Source of the DNA: Flavobacteriales bacterium
Lineage (GTDB): Bacteria > Bacteroidota > Bacteroidia > Flavobacteriales_F > PHOS-HE28
Assembly (NCBI GenBank): GCA_020847755.1
Contig: JADLBK010000130.1
Span: 1 to 39,175 of the forward strand
Length of the DNA stretch: 39,175 bases
Direction of reading: 5' to 3'
Shown: positions 1 to 8,262 of the stretch, one piece after another
Layout: each line of letters begins with the position of its first letter
How positions within the stretch are numbered: position 1 is the first letter of the stretch
Made by a program: the position numbers and the translations under genes
The notes under the pieces: generated by a model
What the model was told of the DNA's origin: nothing
Databases searched by the model: none
What the model saw: the letters and a program-made list of their open reading frames with translations, nothing else

Positions 1-161
1 CCCCCCCCATCCGGTCCGCCGAACGCTGCGCACACTGGCTGTAAGTGCGCATGGTCCGGTCGTTTAGTGCGGTGAAACTAGGGGGAGGGTGCAGTATTTC
101 CAAATCGATCTGAGGAACGGTCGATCGGTGGTCCGCAAGCGACCATCACCCGCATCCCTCC
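1..161. other. Non-coding left edge of window
   Basis: No convincing gene. The ORFs called here are short, arginine-rich GC shadows. Just beyond the stop of the minus-strand glycosyltransferase there is a weak stem (GGTGGTC at 127-133 with GACCATCACC at 141-150, imperfect) that could serve as its terminator, but it has no T-tract. Confidence 0.5.
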
Positions 162-3100
162 TCACAACGCGAACTGCCAATCGTGCACGCCGCGGCCCAG
201 GTTGGGGTTGTAGCAGGGATCGTCGTCCACGTAGCCTCGCCAGCGCTCCTGGAAGAGGGCCACTTCGCGCAGGTGCCGTTCGTAGCTCTCCTTGGTCATG
301 TGCGGATGACCACGGGTCAGCGACTCGAAGTGGTAGAGCGACACGTGCGGCAGGTATACGTTGTGGTAGCCGGCCTCGCGCAGGCGCAGGCAGAGGTCCA
401 CGTCGTTGTACTCCACGCTGAAGGCCTCCTCCCAGCCGCCGATGTGCTCGAGCTTGCGCCGCTCCACCATCATGCACGCGGCCGTCACCGCGCTGTAGTT
501 GTTGATGGTGTTGATGTAGTTGAAGTAGCCCGGGCCGTCCTTGTGGTAGCCCACGAAGGTGTGGCCGGCCACGCCGCCCAGGCCGATCACCACGCCGGCG
601 TGCTGGATGCTGTCGTTGGGGTATAGCAGCTTCACCCCCACGGCGCCGGTGGCGGGCCGCTGGCTCCAGCTGTGCATGGTGCGCAGCCAGTCGGCGTGGA
701 TCACCTCGGTGTCGTTGTTGAGGTAGCAGAGGTGCTCGCCCGTGGCCTTCGACGCACCGAAGTTCATGAGCCCGCTGAAGTTGAACGGCACGTCATGGCG
801 GTACCAGCGGAAGCGCCCGGGTTCGCGCGCGGCCATGTCGTCCAGCAGCTCGAAGAGCGCGCCCTCGCGGCTGTTGTTGCTGATCACGATCACCTCCAGG
901 TCCGGGTGGTCGGTGAGGGCGAAGAGCGAGCGCAGGCAGGTACCCAGCACCTCGGCCTTGTCCTTGGTGGGGATCAGCACGCTCACCCGGCCCTGCAGCG
1001 GCGCGGTGAAGCGGATGCCGTAGCCGCGGAAGCCGTCGAGGAAGCCCACCTCCGCCGGTTCGCCGCGCCGCTCGAGCGCCTCGGTGAGGGCCCGCTTGGC
1101 GGCGTCGTAGGCGTAGGGCTTCACCTCCTCGCTGCGCGCCGCGCTGCCCGCGTGGATGCGCCAGTGGTAGAGCACGCGCGGCACGTGCGCGATCCGCGCC
1201 GTGCGCTCGGTGACGCGCAGCAGCAGGTCGTAGTCCTGGCTGCCCTCGAAGCCGGGCCGGAAGCCGCCGACCTCGCGCAGCAGCGCCGTGCGCAGCACCA
1301 CCAGGTGGCCGAAGTAGTTGCGCGAGAGCAGGTGGTCCGGGCACCACTGCGGCTTGAAGTGCGCCTCGCTGTGCCGGCCCTGCTCGTCGTTCTTGTCCTC
1401 GTCGGTGTAGATGAGGTCGAGGTCGGGGTCGCGCTGCAGGCGCTTCACCACATGGAACAAGGCGTCCGGTGCCAGCAGGTCGTCGTGGTCCATCAGCGCC
1501 GTGAAGGCACCCTGCGCGAGCCCGAGCGCGCTGTTGCTCGCGCGGGCGATGTGGCCATTGCTGTCGCGGAAGACCACGCGGATGCGCTCGTCCTCCTTCA
1601 TCCAGCGCTCCAGGCAGCGGCGCACCTCGGCGTTCGGGCTGCGGTCGTCGGCGATGCAGAGCTCCCAGTGCGTGTACACCTGGTCCACCACGGAACGGAT
1701 GGCGGCGTCCAGCAGGTGCACCGGCGGGTCGTACACCGGCATCACCACGCTGATCAGCGGCCGGTGCGCGAAGCCCTCGACGAGGTCGGCGTACTCGCGC
1801 AGGTCGCTGGGGCGGGCGAAGTGGCGGGCCATCCACTGGTGGTAGGGATCGCCCTGCACGGCGAAGAGGTCCTGCTGCTGCTCGCCGACGAGGATGCGCA
1901 CGGGGCGTTCCTCAGTGAGCAGGTAGAGCGCACGGAACACCTTGGCCAGGAACTTCCGCAGGATGCGGCGCCCCTTGGCGGAGACGAGGAAGACCGCTCT
2001 ACGCAGCCACTTGAAGCCCCTGCTGGAGGTATCGCTCGAGGTGCGCATCAGCGCGCGCATCTTGTGGTAGGCCATGCGCATCCGCCACAGCCGGCTGCGC
2101 TCGATGGACTTGATGCGCGCTTCGTACTGGCCGATCAGCGCCTGCAGGGCACGGCCGTGCTCGCGCTGGGCGGACAGCGCCTGCATGGCCTTGTCCACCT
2201 CGCCCACCAGGCGATGGGCCTCGGCCGCCAGGATGTCCTTGTCGGCCTCCAGTTCCTCCAGTCGCGCGGCATCGCGATCGGCCCGTTCGCGCAGGCGCAG
2301 TTCGGCGGCTTTCGCTTCGGCCAGCTCTTGACGAAGCTCCCGGACTTCGGCGCGCGCCTGTTCGGAGGTGGTGCGGGCATCGGCGGCCTCCCCCTGGGCC
2401 AGTTCCGCTGAACGTTCCGCAGCGAGCGCGGCTTTGCGGGCCGCGTCAGTGGCCTGGACCGCCTGTGCTGTCCGCACCTCCAGTTCAGTCCGCAACCAGC
2501 GGTCATAGGCTTGAATGCGGTGAAGCTCCATCGCCACGGTGCCGGCGTGCCGGGCATAGAGCTCGGCGTGCTTGTCCACCACATGGCGCAGGATGCGGGC
2601 GCGCACCTCGGGGTCGTCCGCGCGCGACAGCAGCGAGCCGGAACGCACGCGATAGTCGAAGAGCGGCTCGGGGATGTGGTGGAAGCGTGCCCCTGCCGCA
2701 GCGGCCCGGATCCACAGTTCCCAGTCCTCGTAGCCGTCGCGCATGGCCTCGTCGTAGCCGCCGAGCCGTTCCAGGAGATCGCGGCGCACCAGCGCGCAGG
2801 CGTCGATGCGGTTGCCCACGAGCAGCCGTGGCAGATCGGTGGCGTGCTGACGCACCACGCCTTCGCGCAGCCCGAACTCGCGCTTGTCCGTGAAGAACAC
2901 ATCCGCCTTCGGGTCCTCCATCACGGCCGCGGCCAGCTTCGCCAGCAACTCCGGTCCCACCCGGTTGTCCGCGTCGAGGAAAAGCACGTGCGGAGCTGTG
3001 GTGGCACGCCAGCCGGTGTTGCGGGCCGCGGCGAGCCCACCGTTCGGCCGGTCGATCACACGCACCCCTTCCGCCCGTAACGTGGCGAGAAGCTGCAACG

Positions 3101-3263
3101 TGGCTTGATCGTCGGAGCCGTCGTTCACCACCACCACCTCGTCGGGCGCGCTGGTCAATGCCGCGATGCTGTCCAACGCCTCGCGCAGATAGGCGCCGTC
3201 CTTGTAGCAGGGGATCACAACAGCGATGCCTGTGGCCGGTGTTGGGTCCGCGACGTGTGCCAT
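162..3263 (-). CDS. Three-domain family 2 glycosyltransferase with coiled coil
   Basis: About 1033 aa, cytoplasmic or membrane-associated, expected to add sugars to a surface polysaccharide. Three GT2 (GT-A) domains can be read. The first, roughly residues 12-250, has VVIPCYKDG and FLDADN. The second, from about 497, has ISVVMPVYDP and the DXD-like MDHDD. The third, from about 757, has VSVLIPTKDK and YLNNDTEV. Between domains 1 and 2 lies an Ala/Glu/Arg-rich segment (about 257-400) that looks like a long coiled coil, ending in the SRLWRMR motif often seen after such coils. The ORF track extends it to 3854, but that upstream part is out-of-frame shadow of the ABC ATPase. The ATG at 3263 gives MAHVADPTPATG just before the first domain and sits 2 nt after the ATPase stop, so it is operonic. 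The sugar donor cannot be told from sequence. Confidence 0.9.
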   Translation of the reverse strand: MAHVADPTPATGIAVVIPCYKDGAYLREALDSIAALTSAPDEVVVVNDGSDDQATLQLLATLRAEGVRVIDRPNGGLAAARNTGWRATTAPHVLFLDADNRVGPELLAKLAAAVMEDPKADVFFTDKREFGLREGVVRQHATDLPRLLVGNRIDACALVRRDLLERLGGYDEAMRDGYEDWELWIRAAAAGARFHHIPEPLFDYRVRSGSLLSRADDPEVRARILRHVVDKHAELYARHAGTVAMELHRIQAYDRWLRTELEVRTAQAVQATDAARKAALAAERSAELAQGEAADARTTSEQARAEVRELRQELAEAKAAELRLRERADRDAARLEELEADKDILAAEAHRLVGEVDKAMQALSAQREHGRALQALIGQYEARIKSIERSRLWRMRMAYHKMRALMRTSSDTSSRGFKWLRRAVFLVSAKGRRILRKFLAKVFRALYLLTEERPVRILVGEQQQDLFAVQGDPYHQWMARHFARPSDLREYADLVEGFAHRPLISVVMPVYDPPVHLLDAAIRSVVDQVYTHWELCIADDRSPNAEVRRCLERWMKEDERIRVVFRDSNGHIARASNSALGLAQGAFTALMDHDDLLAPDALFHVVKRLQRDPDLDLIYTDEDKNDEQGRHSEAHFKPQWCPDHLLSRNYFGHLVVLRTALLREVGGFRPGFEGSQDYDLLLRVTERTARIAHVPRVLYHWRIHAGSAARSEEVKPYAYDAAKRALTEALERRGEPAEVGFLDGFRGYGIRFTAPLQGRVSVLIPTKDKAEVLGTCLRSLFALTDHPDLEVIVISNNSREGALFELLDDMAAREPGRFRWYRHDVPFNFSGLMNFGASKATGEHLCYLNNDTEVIHADWLRTMHSWSQRPATGAVGVKLLYPNDSIQHAGVVIGLGGVAGHTFVGYHKDGPGYFNYINTINNYSAVTAACMMVERRKLEHIGGWEEAFSVEYNDVDLCLRLREAGYHNVYLPHVSLYHFESLTRGHPHMTKESYERHLREVALFQERWRGYVDDDPCYNPNLGRGVHDWQFAL

Positions 3264-3265
3264 GC

Positions 3266-4021
3266 TCAGCCTTCCACCGGTATGCCCAACAGACCATGAT
3301 AGAAGACGCCCACCTCGTGGGTGCTGCCGACCTTCACCAGCCGCCCCGCCTCCATGCAGCCCGCGCGGTCGCAGATGCGCTGCACCTCGCCCAGGGCGTG
3401 CGACACGAAGACGATGGTGCCGCCCTTGCGCTTCAGTTCGTCGATGCGTTCGTAGCACTTCAGCTGGAAGCCCGCATCGCCCACCGCGAGGACTTCGTCG
3501 ATCAGCAGCACCTCCGGATCGTCGGTGGTGGCGATGGCGAAGCCGAGGCGGGCCATCATGCCCGTGCTGTAGCGCTTCACCGGCATGCGCAGGTCGTCGT
3601 CGCTCAGGCCTGCGAAGTGGCGCACATGGTCCACGGTGCGGTGCGTCGCGTTCCGGTCGCCGCCCATGAGGGCCGCGCAGAGCCGGGCGTTCTCCAGGCC
3701 GTTGAGCTCGGGCTCGAGGCCCACGCCCAGCGCCAGCATGGGGGCCACGCGGCCGCGCACCGTCACCGATCCGGCGGTGGGCTCCACGATGCCCGCGAGC
3801 ACGCGCAGCAGGGTGCTCTTGCCGCTGCCGTTGCGCCCCACGATGCCGAAGCACTCGCCTGCGGCGATGTCCAGGTCCACCTGCTCGATGATGCGCTTGC
3901 GCTCCAACAGGCCCTTGCCGCCGAACGACAGCAGGTACTCCTTGATCGACCGCGCCCCATGCCGCAGCACATGGTAGTCGGCCTGCAGGCCGCGCACTTC
4001 GATCATCAGCGGCGCGCTCAT
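3266..4021 (-). CDS. Polysaccharide ABC export ATPase (Wzt/TagH type)
   Basis: A 251-aa nucleotide-binding subunit of an ABC-2 exporter for O-antigen-like or capsule-like glycans. Visible motifs are Walker A GRNGSGKST (62-70), signature YSTGMMARL (about 151-159), Walker B VLLIDEVLAVGD (171-182) and the switch histidine in VFVSHAL. The pattern YSTGM plus DEVLAVGD is typical of the Wzt/TagH/KpsT-like branch. It ends soon after the ATPase core, so it lacks the C-terminal carbohydrate-binding domain found in long Wzt proteins. It starts 1 nt after the permease stop and ends 2 nt before the GT2 start, so the three genes read as one operon. Confidence 0.92.
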   Translation of the reverse strand: MSAPLMIEVRGLQADYHVLRHGARSIKEYLLSFGGKGLLERKRIIEQVDLDIAAGECFGIVGRNGSGKSTLLRVLAGIVEPTAGSVTVRGRVAPMLALGVGLEPELNGLENARLCAALMGGDRNATHRTVDHVRHFAGLSDDDLRMPVKRYSTGMMARLGFAIATTDDPEVLLIDEVLAVGDAGFQLKCYERIDELKRKGGTIVFVSHALGEVQRICDRAGCMEAGRLVKVGSTHEVGVFYHGLLGIPVEG

Positions 4022-4022
4022 C

Positions 4023-4808
4023 TCAATAGTTGGCGATCAGTCCGCGCCGCAGCGATCCGTACACGACCATGCCGAGCGCCAGCGAGGCCGCCGACAGCGC
4101 CGTCACGAGCACCATCGATCCGGCATCGGGCCATCCGCCGTCCACCACGATGGTGCGGAAGAGTCCGATGTACCAGTAGAGCGGGTCGAGCCCGGCGACC
4201 CAGCGCAGGTCGGCCGGCACCAGGTCCGGCGGATAGGCGATGGGCGTGATGTAGAAGAGCGCGGGGAGCAGCGCGTTCCACAGCAGGCCGATGTCGCGGA
4301 AGTAGACGTTGAGCGTGCTGAGGGCGAGCGACAGGCCGAACACGAACACGGCGAAGAGCACCAAGGTGGGCAGGGCCAGCAGATGCACCGGCTGCGGTCG
4401 CCAGCCGAAGGCGGCCAGCAGCAGCGCGAAGGGCAGCAGGGAGAACAGCAGGTTGATGAGCCCGGCGAAGAGCTGCGCCAGAGGGAACACCAGCGGCGGC
4501 ACAGCGAGAGAGCGCAGCACATGGGCGTTCTCCACCAGCGCCCCGAGCACGTGCGCCGAGGTGGTGGCGAAGAAGGTCCACAGGATGAGCCCGCTGAGGG
4601 CGAACACCGGGTAGTTGGCCACCTGCTCGAACGCCCGGCTGAAGATGAACAGGAAGATCGCCAGGTAGATCACCGGGTTGAGGAAGGTCCACACGAAGCC
4701 GAGGAGCGAGCTCTTGTAGCGGAGCCGGACGTTCTTCCAGGCCACCTGCAGCACCAGCGGCCAGGCGATGCGACGCCCCGGCGGGGCGTGGACGGCGGGC
4801 GCTGACAT
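4023..4808 (-). CDS. Polysaccharide ABC export permease (Wzm type)
   Basis: A 261-aa inner-membrane ABC-2 permease with about six hydrophobic segments. The N-terminal region has the usual family features: WKNVRLRYKSSLLGFVW, then a membrane stretch beginning FLNPVIYLAIF. Later it has NVYFRDIGLLWN and the P-rich ITPIAYPPDLVP. It pairs with the ATPase encoded next. The ORF track extends it to 1137 aa (to 7436), but everything before MSAPAVHAPPG is antisense shadow of the GT4 and ligase genes. The ATG at 4808 is chosen because homologous sequence begins shortly after it and a -7-like box (TAACTTGC) lies 5 nt upstream. Confidence 0.92.
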   Translation of the reverse strand: MSAPAVHAPPGRRIAWPLVLQVAWKNVRLRYKSSLLGFVWTFLNPVIYLAIFLFIFSRAFEQVANYPVFALSGLILWTFFATTSAHVLGALVENAHVLRSLAVPPLVFPLAQLFAGLINLLFSLLPFALLLAAFGWRPQPVHLLALPTLVLFAVFVFGLSLALSTLNVYFRDIGLLWNALLPALFYITPIAYPPDLVPADLRWVAGLDPLYWYIGLFRTIVVDGGWPDAGSMVLVTALSAASLALGMVVYGSLRRGLIANY

Positions 4809-4813
4809 GGCGC

Positions 4814-4821
4814 GCAAGTTA
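4814..4821 (-). promoter_or_regulatory. -7 promoter box of export operon
   Basis: TAACTTGC on the minus strand, close to the Bacteroidota TAnnTTTG element, ends 5 nt before the permease ATG. Transcription would start at or next to the start codon, giving a near-leaderless mRNA. No clear -33 TTG is visible. It is back-to-back with the plus-strand box at 4847. Confidence 0.5.
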
Positions 4822-4846
4822 ACCGGGCGCCGGCGGCCATGCGCTC

Positions 4847-4854
4847 TACCTTGG
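4847..4854 (+). promoter_or_regulatory. -7 promoter box of GT4 gene
   Basis: TACCTTGG, 5 nt before the ATG at 4860. Its position argues for that ATG over the upstream in-frame ATG at 4839, which would place the promoter inside the coding region. Confidence 0.55.
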
Positions 4855-4859
4855 GCGGC

Positions 4860-5870
4860 ATGGCGCTGGTGCTCAACGGCCGCTGCATCCATCGTCCGGT
4901 GACCGGGGTGGAGCGCTACGCCCTGCAGCTGCACGGCGCACTGCAACGCCTCGGGATCCCGTTCCGCACCCTCGCGCCGCGCACCACGACCGGTGTCGCC
5001 GGGCACCTGTGGGAACAAGTGCTGCTGCCCCTCCGACTGCGCCGGGGCGAGGTGCTGCTCGGCCCGGCGAACACCGGCCCCTGGCTTGTGCGCGACCAGC
5101 TGCTCGTGGTGCACGACCTGGCATGGCTGGAACACCCCGCATGGTTCAGCGGCCTCTTCGCCGCGTGGTACCGGCTGCTGTTGCCCGCGCTCATCCCACG
5201 TGTCCGTGGCCTCCTCACCGTGAGCCGCACCATGGCCGATGACCTCACGCGCCACTTCCCAACCACCACCGGCCGCGTCCACGTGGTGCCGCCCGCCGTG
5301 GAGCTGCACCATGACCATGCGATCGTTCCCGGAGGCCCGCCCCTCTTCCTCTTCATGGGCCCCGGCGATCCACGCAAGGACGTGGGCACCTTCCAACGCG
5401 CCTTCGCCCTGCTCCGCGCACGGCACCCCGGAGCGCAGGCCTTCATCGTGGGCGAGGCCGGCCGCGTCTTCGCGCGGCGCGAGCTGAGGCCGGGGCCCGG
5501 CGAGACGTGGTCCGGACGCGTGGATGACGACGCGCTCTTCACCCTGATGCGCCGCGCGACCGCGCTGGTGATGCCCAGCCGCTATGAAGGCTTCGGACTG
5601 CCCATCCTGGAGGCGCTGGCCCGGGGATGCCCGGTGATCGCGAGCGACCTGCCGGTGTTCCGCGACACCTTCGGTGAGGCCCCCGTCCGCGTCCCTGCCG
5701 GGGATGCCGCTACCTTGGCCGACGCGATGAACGGGCTGATCGTCGATCCGCAGGCACGCACGACCCGCATCGGTGCGGGGCTCGCCGTTGCCGCCCGCTT
5801 CTCCTTTGCCGCGCAGGACGCCGCCTTGCAACAGGCCCTGCGTGCCCGGGTCCCCGAGCTGAGCCGTTGA
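4860..5870 (+). CDS. Family 4 glycosyltransferase (GT-B)
   Basis: A 336-aa retaining GT-B glycosyltransferase, probably acting on the cytoplasmic face in assembly of the glycan exported by the neighbouring ABC system. The N-terminal half has the TGVERYALQL signature common to GT4 mannosyl/rhamnosyl-type transferases. The C-terminal half has the donor-binding E-x7-E motif in PSRYEGFGLPILEALARG. The ORF track starts at 4839, but the -7 box at 4847-4854 lies downstream of that ATG, so MALVLNG at 4860 is preferred. The stop is followed 3 nt later by the next GT4 gene. Confidence 0.88.
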   Translation: MALVLNGRCIHRPVTGVERYALQLHGALQRLGIPFRTLAPRTTTGVAGHLWEQVLLPLRLRRGEVLLGPANTGPWLVRDQLLVVHDLAWLEHPAWFSGLFAAWYRLLLPALIPRVRGLLTVSRTMADDLTRHFPTTTGRVHVVPPAVELHHDHAIVPGGPPLFLFMGPGDPRKDVGTFQRAFALLRARHPGAQAFIVGEAGRVFARRELRPGPGETWSGRVDDDALFTLMRRATALVMPSRYEGFGLPILEALARGCPVIASDLPVFRDTFGEAPVRVPAGDAATLADAMNGLIVDPQARTTRIGAGLAVAARFSFAAQDAALQQALRARVPELSR

Positions 5871-5873
5871 CCG

Positions 5874-6983
5874 ATGCGCATCGCCCTGGTGCATGACTGG
5901 CTGGCCGTGCAGGGCGGTGCCGAACGCGTGACCCGCGAACTGATCGACCTGTTCGACCCGGACGTGTTCGCGCTCGTGGACTTCCTGACGCCCGAGGCCC
6001 GGAAAGAAGTCCTGGGCGGTCGCCATGCACGCACCACCTTCATCCAGCACCTGCCCTTCGCCCGCACGCACTTCCGCAGCTACCTGCCGCTGTTCCCGAT
6101 GGCCATCGAGCGGCTCGACCTGCGCGGCTACGACCTGGTCCTCTCGGCCTCCTATGCCGTGGCCAAAGGGGTGCGCACGCATCCGGGGCAGGTACACCTC
6201 AGTTACATCCACACCCCCATGCGCTATGCCTGGGTGATGGAGGACGACTACCTGCGCGACCACGGCATGCACGGGCTGAAAGGCCTTCTCCTCCGCCAGG
6301 TGCTGCGACGGCTGCGCCGCTGGGACCGGGACCACACATCGCGTATCACCTGCCTGCTGGCCAACAGCCACAACACCGCCGACCGCATCCGCACCTGCTA
6401 CGGCAGGGAGTCCCGCGTGGTGCATCCGCCGGTGGACGTGGACCGCTTCACCCCGGGACCGGCATCGCGCGGCCACTATCTGGCCGTCTCGCGCCTGGTG
6501 CCCTACAAACGCGTCGACCGCATCATCGACGCGTTCCGCGGCCTGCCCGATCGCCGGCTCGTCCTCTGCGGGGACGGTCCGGAGCGCGCACGGTTGACCC
6601 GTTCGCTTCCGCCCAACGTGCGGTTCGTCGGCGAAGTGCCGCACACGGAGCTCGTGCAGCTGATGCGGGGGGCGCACGCGTTGATCGCCGCCGCGCACGA
6701 GGACTTCGGCCTCACGCCCCTGGAGGCCAACGCCTGTGGCACGCCCGTGCTCGCGCTCGCCGCCGGGGGCTACCTGGAGACGGTGGTGGACGGGGAGACG
6801 GGCCTCTTCTTTCCCGCTGCGGAAGCCCCGGCGATCCGCGATGCGGTGGAACGCTTCGAGCGTACAGGCGTGCGCTGCGGGCCCGAGGCCCTGCGGGCGC
6901 ATGCGCTGCGCTTCGGGCGCGAGGTGTTCCGCGCCGCCATGCGCGATGCCGTGGACCAATGCCTGCGCCATGCCCCGCAGTGA
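5874..6983 (+). CDS. Family 4 glycosyltransferase, WbaZ-like
   Basis: A 369-aa GT-B enzyme. The N-terminus MRIALVHDWLAVQGGAERV is the usual GT4 glycine-rich acceptor-side start. YIHTPMRYAW resembles the HTPMRY(I/A)W motif of WbaZ-type mannosyltransferases. PPVDVDRF and HEDFGLTPLEANACGTPV (E-x7-E) form the nucleotide-sugar site. It is 3 nt after the preceding GT4 and overlaps the next gene by 14 nt, so the three are almost certainly co-transcribed. Mannose specificity is an inference from the motif only. Confidence 0.88.
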   Translation: MRIALVHDWLAVQGGAERVTRELIDLFDPDVFALVDFLTPEARKEVLGGRHARTTFIQHLPFARTHFRSYLPLFPMAIERLDLRGYDLVLSASYAVAKGVRTHPGQVHLSYIHTPMRYAWVMEDDYLRDHGMHGLKGLLLRQVLRRLRRWDRDHTSRITCLLANSHNTADRIRTCYGRESRVVHPPVDVDRFTPGPASRGHYLAVSRLVPYKRVDRIIDAFRGLPDRRLVLCGDGPERARLTRSLPPNVRFVGEVPHTELVQLMRGAHALIAAAHEDFGLTPLEANACGTPVLALAAGGYLETVVDGETGLFFPAAEAPAIRDAVERFERTGVRCGPEALRAHALRFGREVFRAAMRDAVDQCLRHAPQ

Positions 6984-8175
6984 CCGCCCATTGGACCATG
7001 CGGCCAGCGGTCTGCTGCTGCTGCTCAGCGCGCAGGCCCTGTGGCCCCTGCCGCTCACCGGCGCCACCTTGATCGCCTTCGCCGCCGTGCAGCTGCTGCG
7101 CGGTGTTCGCCATGGCCACGCCTCGGCCAGGCGGCCCTGGCCTTGGGTCCTGGCCCTCGGTCTGCCCTTCCTGTTGCTCGCCGTGCGCGTGCCCTTTTGT
7201 GAGGAGCCAGTTGCCGCATGGCTCATCGCGGAACGCACGGTGCCGCTGTTGCTGCTGCCTGTGCTGCTGCTGTTGGTACCGTCGCCTCCACTGCCCCGCC
7301 AACTGCCGTTGGACGTGTTCAGCGGTGCCGCTCTGCTGCTGGGGCTGCGCGGTCTACTGCCCGCGCTCTTCGACCATCCGGGCCTGATCGACGAGCCTCG
7401 CGCGCTGCGGGAAACCTTCGCCGAGGCCACGGGCATGCACGCGGTGTATGCGGCCTACCACCTCTTCCTGGCCGCGCTGATCCAGACGGCCCTGATGCGG
7501 CGCCATCGCCATGCCCTGCGCATCGCCTTCTTGATGGCCTGCGCCGTGATGGGCGCGCTGCTGGCCTCGCGCATGCCCACCCTGGCCTTCCTGGTCGCCT
7601 TCGCGATGCTGTTGCCCCGTGGCTCCGGTGGAGCGTGGCGGCGCCTTCTGCTTCCCGTCGCGGGCCTGCTCGTGCTGCTGCTGCTCGCCGCCCCCACCCT
7701 CCGTGGGCGCTGGCTGGAGGCCTTCACCACACCGGCCACCGTGCCCACCGTCGCCGCTTCGGATACCGGTGAGCGCTGGGCGCTGGTGCATTGCGGGCTG
7801 GACCTGTTGGAGCGCAACGCCCTCACCGGCCTCGGGCCCGACCGGGTGCGGGGTGCCATGGACGAATGCCTGCGCGGTGTCGCCGGCGGGGCCTATGCCG
7901 ACGGCCACCACGGTCCCCACGACCAGCTGCTCCTTTGGTGGATCGGCCTGGGGTTGCCCGGTGCGGTGGCCTTCGTGCTGCTGTTCGCCGTGCCGCTGCG
8001 GGTCGCGATGCGCCGCAAGGATGCCCTGCATGCCGCTCTGCTGGTCTTCCTGGCCTTGTGCTGCCTCACCGAGGACCTGTTGGACCGCCAGTGGGGCGTG
8101 GTGCTGTTCGCCTTCCTGAACACCTGGGTGTTGGCGAGGCCGGAAGCCGCGGAGCGGAACAGCGCGGCCGGGTGA
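6970..8175 (+). CDS. O-antigen ligase/polymerase-like membrane protein
   Basis: A 401-aa polytopic inner-membrane protein, about 10 leucine-rich hydrophobic segments. Between the later segments is a hydrophilic loop holding GERWALVHCGLDLLERNALTGLGPDRVR and then GHHGPHDQLLLWW. This resembles the periplasmic loop of the O-antigen ligase (WaaL/Wzy_C) superfamily, in which an HN- or H-containing motif precedes a late membrane segment. The expected job is ligation or polymerisation of glycan repeats. The ORF track begins at 6736; the ATG at 6970 (MPRSDRPLDHAASG) removes the portion that overlaps the GT4 gene in another frame and leaves a 14-nt overlap. Whether it is a ligase or a polymerase cannot be decided here. 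Confidence 0.75.
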   Translation: MPRSDRPLDHAASGLLLLLSAQALWPLPLTGATLIAFAAVQLLRGVRHGHASARRPWPWVLALGLPFLLLAVRVPFCEEPVAAWLIAERTVPLLLLPVLLLLVPSPPLPRQLPLDVFSGAALLLGLRGLLPALFDHPGLIDEPRALRETFAEATGMHAVYAAYHLFLAALIQTALMRRHRHALRIAFLMACAVMGALLASRMPTLAFLVAFAMLLPRGSGGAWRRLLLPVAGLLVLLLLAAPTLRGRWLEAFTTPATVPTVAASDTGERWALVHCGLDLLERNALTGLGPDRVRGAMDECLRGVAGGAYADGHHGPHDQLLLWWIGLGLPGAVAFVLLFAVPLRVAMRRKDALHAALLVFLALCCLTEDLLDRQWGVVLFAFLNTWVLARPEAAERNSAAG

Positions 8176-8201
8176 AGCCTGCGGTCCCGCCTTTTCAAAA
8201 G

Positions 8202-8210
8202 TTATCCACA
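8202..8210 (+). other. Perfect DnaA-box sequence
   Basis: TTATCCACA matches the consensus DnaA box exactly and is preceded by an AT-rich TTTTCAAAAG, unusual in this GC-rich DNA. Only one box is seen, so it is not an origin by itself. It lies 53 nt before the transketolase N-terminal-half ATG. Confidence 0.4.
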
Positions 8211-8238
8211 CGCTCCGGGCCACCCTTCCGCACCCGGC

Positions 8239-8246
8239 TACTTTCG
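8239..8246 (+). promoter_or_regulatory. -7 promoter box of transketolase gene
   Basis: TACTTTCG, a near match to TAnnTTTG, ends 16 nt before the ATG at 8263. This implies a leader of roughly ten bases. Confidence 0.5.
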
Positions 8247-8262
8247 CGGCGTCACACACCGC

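Noticed and set aside
672-2411. 579-aa plus-strand ORF opposite the three-domain glycosyltransferase
   Set aside because: Composition is A/V/H/R-rich with no recognisable motif; it is the antisense shadow of a clear GT2 gene in GC-rich DNA.
4809-7436. N-terminal 876-residue extension of the Wzm-type permease in the ORF track
   Set aside because: Antisense to two GT4 genes and the ligase-like gene; the permease family begins shortly after ATG 4808.
8202-8210. Chromosome origin at the DnaA box
   Set aside because: Only one box, no cluster, no dnaA or dnaN nearby.
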